64,000 nucleotides of DNA from Eleginops maclovinus. Lineage: Eukaryota > Chordata > Actinopteri > Perciformes > Eleginopidae. The notes beneath the pieces are model-generated. The model made no database searches. It was not told where the DNA came from and was given only the letters and a program-made list of their open reading frames with translations. The position numbers were made by a program, and so were the translations under genes. Shown here piece after piece: positions 57,275 through 64,000 of this stretch. Within the stretch, counting starts at the first letter, position 1. Each line of letters begins with the position of its first letter. The stretch lies in the NCBI RefSeq assembly GCF_036324505.1, contig NC_086354.1:1223225-1287224 (forward strand), written 5' to 3'.

Positions 57275-58095
57275 TCTAGCGTGTCTGTCTCTGTCGGAGG
57301 AGCAGACTACTTTCTGAGGAAACTCAGATGTTGGAGATCTTCTCTCTGCTGTGGTCTGCTGGGGGGGCAGCATCAGAACTGGTGACACCAGCGGACTGAA
57401 TAAAGTAATTAAAAAGGCTGGCCAACTGTTATCCATCATGGTGACCCCACACACCCTCTCCACTAAGCAGCTGGCAGACAGAAACTCCTCTAATAGAAGG
57501 ATCCAGCTTTCACTCCTGCCAACAGCTACACCTCCTCCTGTGGCTGGCTCAGGACTCACAGCTCCGTAGTGTCTTCTCTCTTCACAGAACCCTTTCTCCC
57601 TTTAATAACCCTGAACAACATGTGTACATATTGTAATTACACTTTACTCATTGCATTTCAATTTGAAGGAAGAAACTGCAACTTTCACACTTCTATAATG
57701 TATATATCCTGTGTTTATATATTTTATTTTAGTAGTAAGTTGGTCTGATACAGTGAATTCTAACTTATTCTGTATATTTGATCTGGTGTATTCCATAGAT
57801 ACTCTATACATATTTTAATATCTATTGTTGATATGTATATAATTGTTGTGCAATACCAATTATGTGCAATATGTGCAATATATATATACATATGCCATTA
57901 ATAACTGCAATATATACCTGGCTGCTATATCTCAGAATTGTTACAGGATGTGTATTTTGTAAATTGTGTAATTTTTTCCTTTTGTATTTTTTCTTTTTTA
58001 TCCTTAATATTTTTTAATCCATGCTTCTTTGGCTCTTTTCTTGCTGTAACAAATGCTAATTTCCTCTCTGTGGGACGAATAAAGGTATCCAACCT
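57275..58095 (+). mobile_element. Rex-like LINE C-terminus and 3' UTR
   Basis: Encodes VCWGGSIRTGDTSGLNKVIK, the C-terminal end of a non-LTR RT, followed by an AT-rich 3' UTR ending gtgggacgaataaaggtatc. Its coding end resembles the fragment at 49740-49840. Confidence 0.7.
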
Positions 58096-58119
58096 GGAAC
58101 ACACTGCAGCCAATCTTAT

Positions 58120-60540
58120 TTGTTACAGCGTATCGCGCCCCAGGTGCTTATTCAGAATTTTACCCAGAATTCTTTTTTATTGCCTTTTTATTGAATTTAA
58201 ATCACTATTAGATTTAATTGGTTTGAGTCAAAGTGTAAATAAACCAACCCGCTGTTATAATCACTCTCTCACAAATTCTGACGAATGGATTGAAATTGAG
58301 CAGCTATTAGTAGAACCGCATAATCCTGCTTTGTCTAACCTTTAATATATTTTTGAAATCTTGTTACTAGACTACAAACCATTAGGCAAACATTCCTTCT
58401 GCAGAAATATATCTGTTAGTGATATAGCAAAATTTAAGGAAGAGATTCCAATAATATTAAACTCAATACCATGCCTGTGTGTAGGGGAGGAATCTTATAC
58501 AAAATGTACACCAACCCAAGTTGATCATGTTGTTGATAGTGCTACAGGCATGCTGCGAAAAACAACAGACTCTGTTGGTCCATTAAGAAAAAATAAAAAA
58601 ATAAAACCATCCATCCAATCTCTGTACTCCCAAAGCGAGTACCGCATGTACCGCAATCCTTTTAAAGTAGTACTATTATAAAACCTCTTCTTAAAAAGCA
58701 CTACCTAGATCCAGAGGTTTTAGCCAACTATATACCTGGTTCTAATTTTCCATTCCTCTCCGATTTCCTTGAGAAAGCAGTGGCAAAACAGTTGTGTGAT
58801 TATCTAAAAAACAATGAATTATTTGAGGATTTTCAATCTGGCTTCAGAACACATCATAGCACAGAGACAGCTCTTGTGAAAGTCACAAATTACCTTCTAA
58901 TAGCTTCAGACAAAGGACTTGTCTCTATTCTTGTCTTGCTTGATCTTAGTGCTGCATTTGAAACTATCGACCATGATATCCTATTGGAAAGACTAGAGCA
59001 GGTAGTTGGCATAAAGGGAACTGCTTCATGCTGGTTTAGGTCCATCTCTCTGAGAGGTCTCAGTTTCTGTGTGTCAACGATGAATCTTCTGTGCAAACTG
59101 AAGTTAGGCATGGAGTACTAAAGGGCTCAGTGCTTGGACCTATTTTGTTCACATTATTCCAATAGGCAATATTATAAGAAATCATTCTGTACATTTTCAT
59201 TGTTATGCAGATGATACTCAATTATATTTATCTATCAAGCCTGATGAAACAGATCATCTAAATAAAATTCACAATTGACTTAAAAAGACTTAAAAACTTG
59301 GATGACCTTACATTTTTTGATGTTAAGTACAGACAAAACTGAAGTTATTGTACTCGGCCCCAAAAATCTACGAACTAATTATCTAAAGATATACTTACTC
59401 ACTCTGGTTGGCATTAATTTGGCCTCCAGTGAAACCGTCAGGAATCTCAATTGTATTTGATCAGGATTTGTCCTTTAACGCCCATATAAAACAAATCTAA
59501 CGGACCGCCTTCTTTGATCTACGTAACATTGCAGAAATCAGGCATATCTTGCCTCAAAACGATGCTGAGAAACTAGTCCATGCATTTATTACTTCGAGGC
59601 TGGATTATTGTAACTTTTTATTATCAGGATGTACTAAAAAGTCAGTTAAGTTGCTTCAGCTGAATGCAGCAGCATGTGTATTAACAAGATAACGGAAAAG
59701 AGACCACATGACTCCTGTTTTGGCTCCCTATAGAACACAGAATATAATTTAAAATCTTCTTCTTGCCTACAAAGCCCTTAATGGGCAGGCGCCTTCCTAT
59801 CTTAAAGAGCTCATTATACCTTACTGTCCAACGAGGGCATTGCGTTCCAAGAATCCAGGGTTATTGGTTGTTCCTAGAGTCTCTAAAAGTAGGGCAGACA
59901 CCCTAACTGAGTGCCCTGAAGACCTTCCTTTTTGATAAAGGTTATAGTTAAGGCTGTTTAGATTCAGGCCATAGTTGTGTTGCTATATAGGCTTAGATTG
60001 TCTGGGGACACCTTACTTCTTTCTTCACTCTCTCTGTACCTGTGTACCCTCATGTTCCAAATAACCCAGCTTCCCCAAAATGTCTTTTCTGGTTTCTGTC
60101 TACACCGGGATCCTGAGTCGTGGCTGTTGGTGATGCTGTGGTCCTGAGTCCTGGATCCAGAAACGGGGCCGTACCTGTTGCTGTGGTTCAGCCTGATGCC
60201 CACCTTACTACTTTCTCGATGGCTGCCATAGGACTGCCCACATTCACCTGGATCCATTGTCTTCTTAGTTAGACACATGCATTTTCCAGCATTTTGGACT
60301 AAATGTATTATCTCTTTCATTTAAACACGACATGTATTGTCCGTCCTGGGGGAGGGATCCCTCCTTTGTTGCTCTCCCCAAATTTTCTACCATTATTAAC
60401 CCCTTACCATTTTCCTTGTTCGATGTGAGGGTCCAAGGATGTCGTATTCATATTCTTTAAAAACTGTGAAGTCCACTGAGACAAATGTTGAATTTGTGAT
60501 ATTGGGCTATATAAATAAACTTTGATTGATTGATATTCTG
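58120..60540 (+). mobile_element. L2-like LINE, decayed, with intact 3' tail
   Basis: Frames in order: SVNKPTRCYNHSLT (end of endonuclease), [56 protein letters not shown] (RT), the YADDTQLYL region near 59205-59230, and ALNGQAPSYLKELIIPYCPT. Many stops and frameshifts are present. The 3' UTR ends ggctatataaataaactttg with a TTGATTGATTGAT tail at about 60520-60535. Confidence 0.85.
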
Positions 60541-60990
60541 ATTCTCAATTATTGTTAATGTTTGATTTGATCGTACAGTTTTTTATTATATTTTCTTATG
60601 TGCAATGCTTTGAAAACATGCTGCTGCAAAACAACAATTTGGGATGAATATAAGAACATGATTGATGTTACCTGTCCACACAGTCTGCACTGTAGCCCCT
60701 GCAGGTGCTCAATAACCTCCATTATGTTCACAGTGGCCTTACCCTTCCCCCTGACCTGGTGACTACCTTTCAGAATCTAGTGGTTCACCAACAATTTCCA
60801 GACTTCTACCTTCTTTCCACAGACAGGATCTGCTATCTTGCGAAAAGGCGATATTTTGGCCTAAACCTTAGCTGGAGTCCATCACTGTCAGGTACTTTAC
60901 ATCTCCAGACGCTTTGGTTTAGAGCAGCGTTCCTCATTGCGTGGCTCACGAGGCAGTAGGCTAAATAACAACAGGACAACAACGGAGGTC
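60541..60990. other. short gap between two LINEs
   Basis: No gene recognised; may include 5' sequence of the next LINE. Confidence 0.4.
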
Positions 60991-63955
60991 GGGGTCTGAA
61001 CGTGGAAGGATGCCGAAGATCGGGTGGGTGTTCATGGATGGCATCGATGGACGTCACGCCTCGGTCCTCCCTGATTACGCTAAATCCATGTGTAGCCTCC
61101 GGTACGGATACAACCTTACACCGAGCAGCACGCTACGAACACTCCGGGACTTTGACGCATGCCAGCGGTGAGTTCCCAACACTCTTGCCACCTTTTCTTG
61201 GGAGCTCTGAACTGGAAATGTGGCCTGCTAAACAGACACTGCACAAACAAAAACTCATTGGTCTCAATCCAGCTATCAAGAAATACCGCAAGTTTAATTT
61301 GTTCCAAACTCTCAACCATGCAAAAATCCAGTGGGACCCACTTTCTAAACCAAGGGGATTACTAGGCGACACATAAACATCCGCAGCATTATCTCAAAGA
61401 GCGATCAAATGGGACATCTGCTAAATAACTCCAACCTGGATTTTCTCGGTGTCTCAGAAACATGGTTAAATAAATCTTCCCCAGAAGCAGATGTCAATGG
61501 ATATAATGTTTTCAGAAAGGACAGAGTCAGAGGGCGAGGGGGAGGGGTGTTAATCTATGTGAAAGAGACAATTAAATGTAATCTGATCAACTGGTCACCT
61601 GCGTTAGAGATGGAATGCATTGGACTGAAAGCTTGGCTATCCCCTGAAATGTAATTTATCTTAATTTGCCTGTATCGTCCCCCTTCATCAAGCAGTGCTT
61701 TTTATGATCAATTACATAACATGTTGAAACAATGTGAAGACAGAGAAGAACTCATTTTAATGGGTGATTTTAATTTAAACTGGGAAAACAACTCAGAACG
61801 GAAAAAACTTTAATCTCACCCAGTTCTTGGACCCACCCGCATCACTCACTCCTCTCAGACACAAATTGACTTAATGTTCACAAACAGACCCGAAAGGATA
61901 ACAAAATCACATACTTTATTAACAGGTTTATCCGACCATAATATTACACTACTGGGAAGGAAACTCACCCAAAAACGTTTTGAAAATACAATCACTGTGA
62001 AGCAGGATCACCTGAGAATTCCAAAACAGGATATGGACCTGTTTAAATCGGCTCTAAAAGATATCAACTGGACTGATCTTTTGTCCATTGAGGACATAGA
62101 AAATAGCTCCAACCTTTTCTTAACCACTGTTAATAATATAATGTCCTCCTATAGTAGAAGAATGCCACACAGATCAAGACAAAAAATACTCTACCTTGGC
62201 TAAATGAGGTTCTCTGGAAACAAATGAAAGACCGAGATTCCTCACTAAAGACTGCTCATAAGTCGGGTCTTAGAAGTGACTGGTATAGCTATACATCTTT
62301 CTGAAGCCAATCAAGTTGAGGAATTGGCACAGAATTTTAACATTATAGTGATAGTGGGCATTCCTATTGATAATAATAAACCAATTTTTAGAATTGCGGA
62401 AATCAGTGCACTAGAGGTGGAGAACACCATAAACTCCTTGAGAAATTCAAAAGCTAAAGATGCCTATGGCCTTGATTCAACATTTTTAAAAACTCATATA
62501 CAGCCGTTAATTCAGCCTATCACCCACTTAATTAACTTATCAATAAAACAAGGCATTTTCCCAGTTCCTGAAAGACAGCTGTGGTAACCCCCATCTTCAA
62601 GGCTGGAGATCAAACACTGGTGGAGAACTACAGACCCATTAGTATCCTACCTGTGATCTCCAAGGTAGCCGAGAAATGGGTGGCGAAGCAGCTGACCAGT
62701 CATCTTAACAAAGGCCAAACACCACTGCAGCCAAGGCAGTTTGGCTTTCGAAGTAACCACTCCAGAGAAACAGCCAACTGCTTTCTCATTGAGAATATAA
62801 AAATGAAACTAGATAAAGGGGGCATTGTGGGTGCAGTATATTTAGACTTAAAGAAGGCCTTTGACACTGTCAATCATGAAGTTCTTTTGTCAAAGCTTTC
62901 TTACTTTAATTTCTCTGGGGATGCCATCAAATGGATGGAATCGTATTTCACTGACAGAAAGCAAAATACATGCATAAATAACACTCGGTCTACATACCTA
63001 AGCTGTAAAATAGGTGTCCCTCAAGGATCTATACTGGGCCCTTTTTTGTTCAGTCTATACATCAATGACCTGCCCACAGTCTGTCCATCAGTGCACATAC
63101 AAATGTATGCAGATGACACTGTCCTCTATGTGCATGCTAAAAATAAACAACAAGCCGCACACCAACTGACTGAAGCCATGGGCCATGTATCCAACTGGGT
63201 AACCAATTCATGCTTGCACCTGCACATTAGCAAAACTGTTTGTATGTACTTTTCAAAACAATCTACTGTGTTTCATAACCCTGCTGTCCTAGTTAAACAA
63301 GAGAAGATCAGAGTGGTGCCTGACTTTAAATATTTGGGAATCATCCTAGACTCACAACTCTCATTTCAAAAGCATGCAAAACAGGTGGCCAATACTGTCA
63401 AATTTAACCTGGCAAATTTTAGGCACATAAGACCATACCTGCCAATGATGGCTGCAAAGCTCTTCTTGCATGTAATGCTCTTCTCTCATTTTTCTTACTG
63501 CTTAACTAGCTGGTCGCAAGCCAATAAAACAACTTTGCAACCAATTGAATCTTTTTATAAGCAAAACACTGGACCGTAAGGCAAGTAGTTATCACCATTG
63601 TCTTATAGTGAAAAACCACAATTTGTTTAACTTTGAAACCTGTATACATTTCTCTGATGCCTGTCTCATCTTTAAGGTACTTCATGGGCTTGCTCCACCC
63701 CCACTGCACCAATTCCTAAAACAGAAAGATAGTGTCAATAGAGTAACCAGATCAACCGCCAGAGGGGACTGCGTAGTGCAGTACAGACAAAGCAAGTTTG
63801 GACACACAGCCTTCTCAATTAGAGCCACCAATTATTGGAATAGTCTGCCCAATGAATTAAGGGAGTGTAACAGCCTTACAACTTTCAAAAGCAAACTCAA
63901 ATTTTGGATTAGGGAACATCATATCTGTAACCACATACAAATTGCTTAAAGCCAT
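60990..63955 (+). mobile_element. non-LTR retrotransposon (endonuclease + RT), near full length
   Basis: The endonuclease region reads NLDFLGVSETWLNKSSPEAD, RGGGVLIYVKETIK and, after a stop at 61652, GDFNLNWENNS. The RT frame (62581-63579) contains ENYRPISILPVISKVAEKWV, YLDLKKAFDTVNHEVLLSKL, GVPQGSILGPFLFSLYINDL, and the MYADDTVLYV catalytic box. A frameshift near 63565 moves the C-terminus (SDACLIFKVLHGLAPPPLHQ) to another frame, ending at 63949. It belongs to the CR1/L2/Rex side of the LINEs; the exact clade was not determined. Confidence 0.85.
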
Positions 63956-64000
63956 GAACGCTAAATTGGAGCATTTAAATTGGAGAATACTAAGACCAAC

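Overview
The window is nuclear DNA from a ray-finned (teleost) fish. The evidence is one large vertebrate gene with spliced exons and consensus GT/AG borders, very long (CA)n/(GT)n microsatellites, and fish-type repeats (Tc1, hAT, L2/Rex-like LINEs, a Penelope-like element, tRNA-derived SINEs). No prokaryotic signals, CRISPR arrays, rRNA genes or functional tRNA genes were seen.

The only host gene supported is on the + strand, from the ATG at 2162 to the stop at 45322. It is a contactin-associated protein-like 2 gene (cntnap2/Caspr2; paralogue a or b not resolved). I placed 25 coding exons by hand. They join in frame to 3,927 nt, predicting 1,308 residues: signal peptide, discoidin domain, LamG1, LamG2, EGF1, fibrinogen-like region, LamG3, EGF2, LamG4, one membrane span, a protein-4.1-binding juxtamembrane segment and a C-terminal EWFI PDZ ligand. 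The whole coding gene fits in about 43 kb. Caspr2 is an axonal/synaptic neurexin-superfamily adhesion protein that works with contactin-2 at juxtaparanodes.

Layout. 1-2161: upstream DNA with a THAP-exon-bearing inverted-repeat element. 2226-8692 (intron 1): CA repeats, 40-bp minisatellite, SINE, Tc1 3' fragment. 8693-13598: exons 2-7. 13599-23709 (intron 7): a 10-kb transposon nest (Penelope-like RT, LINE endonuclease fragment, Tc1 split by a hAT, two opposed L2-like LINEs). 23710-29395: exons 8-17. 29396-32147 (intron 17): a 170-bp GT run plus a 2.3-kb minisatellite. 32148-35100: exons 18-21. 35101-42777 (intron 21): a hAT with 8-bp target-site duplications, a nested foldback element and a 2.5-kb 57-bp minisatellite that is open on both strands. 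42778-45322: exons 22-25. 45323-64000: 3' UTR and intergenic DNA with LINEs, a MITE, nested hATs, SINEs and a further long CA run.

No wholly new system was found. The most unusual theme is that several splice sites are built into or abut very long (UG)n tracts, which are known TDP-43/CELF ligands. Repeat insertion and expansion account for nearly all intron length here.
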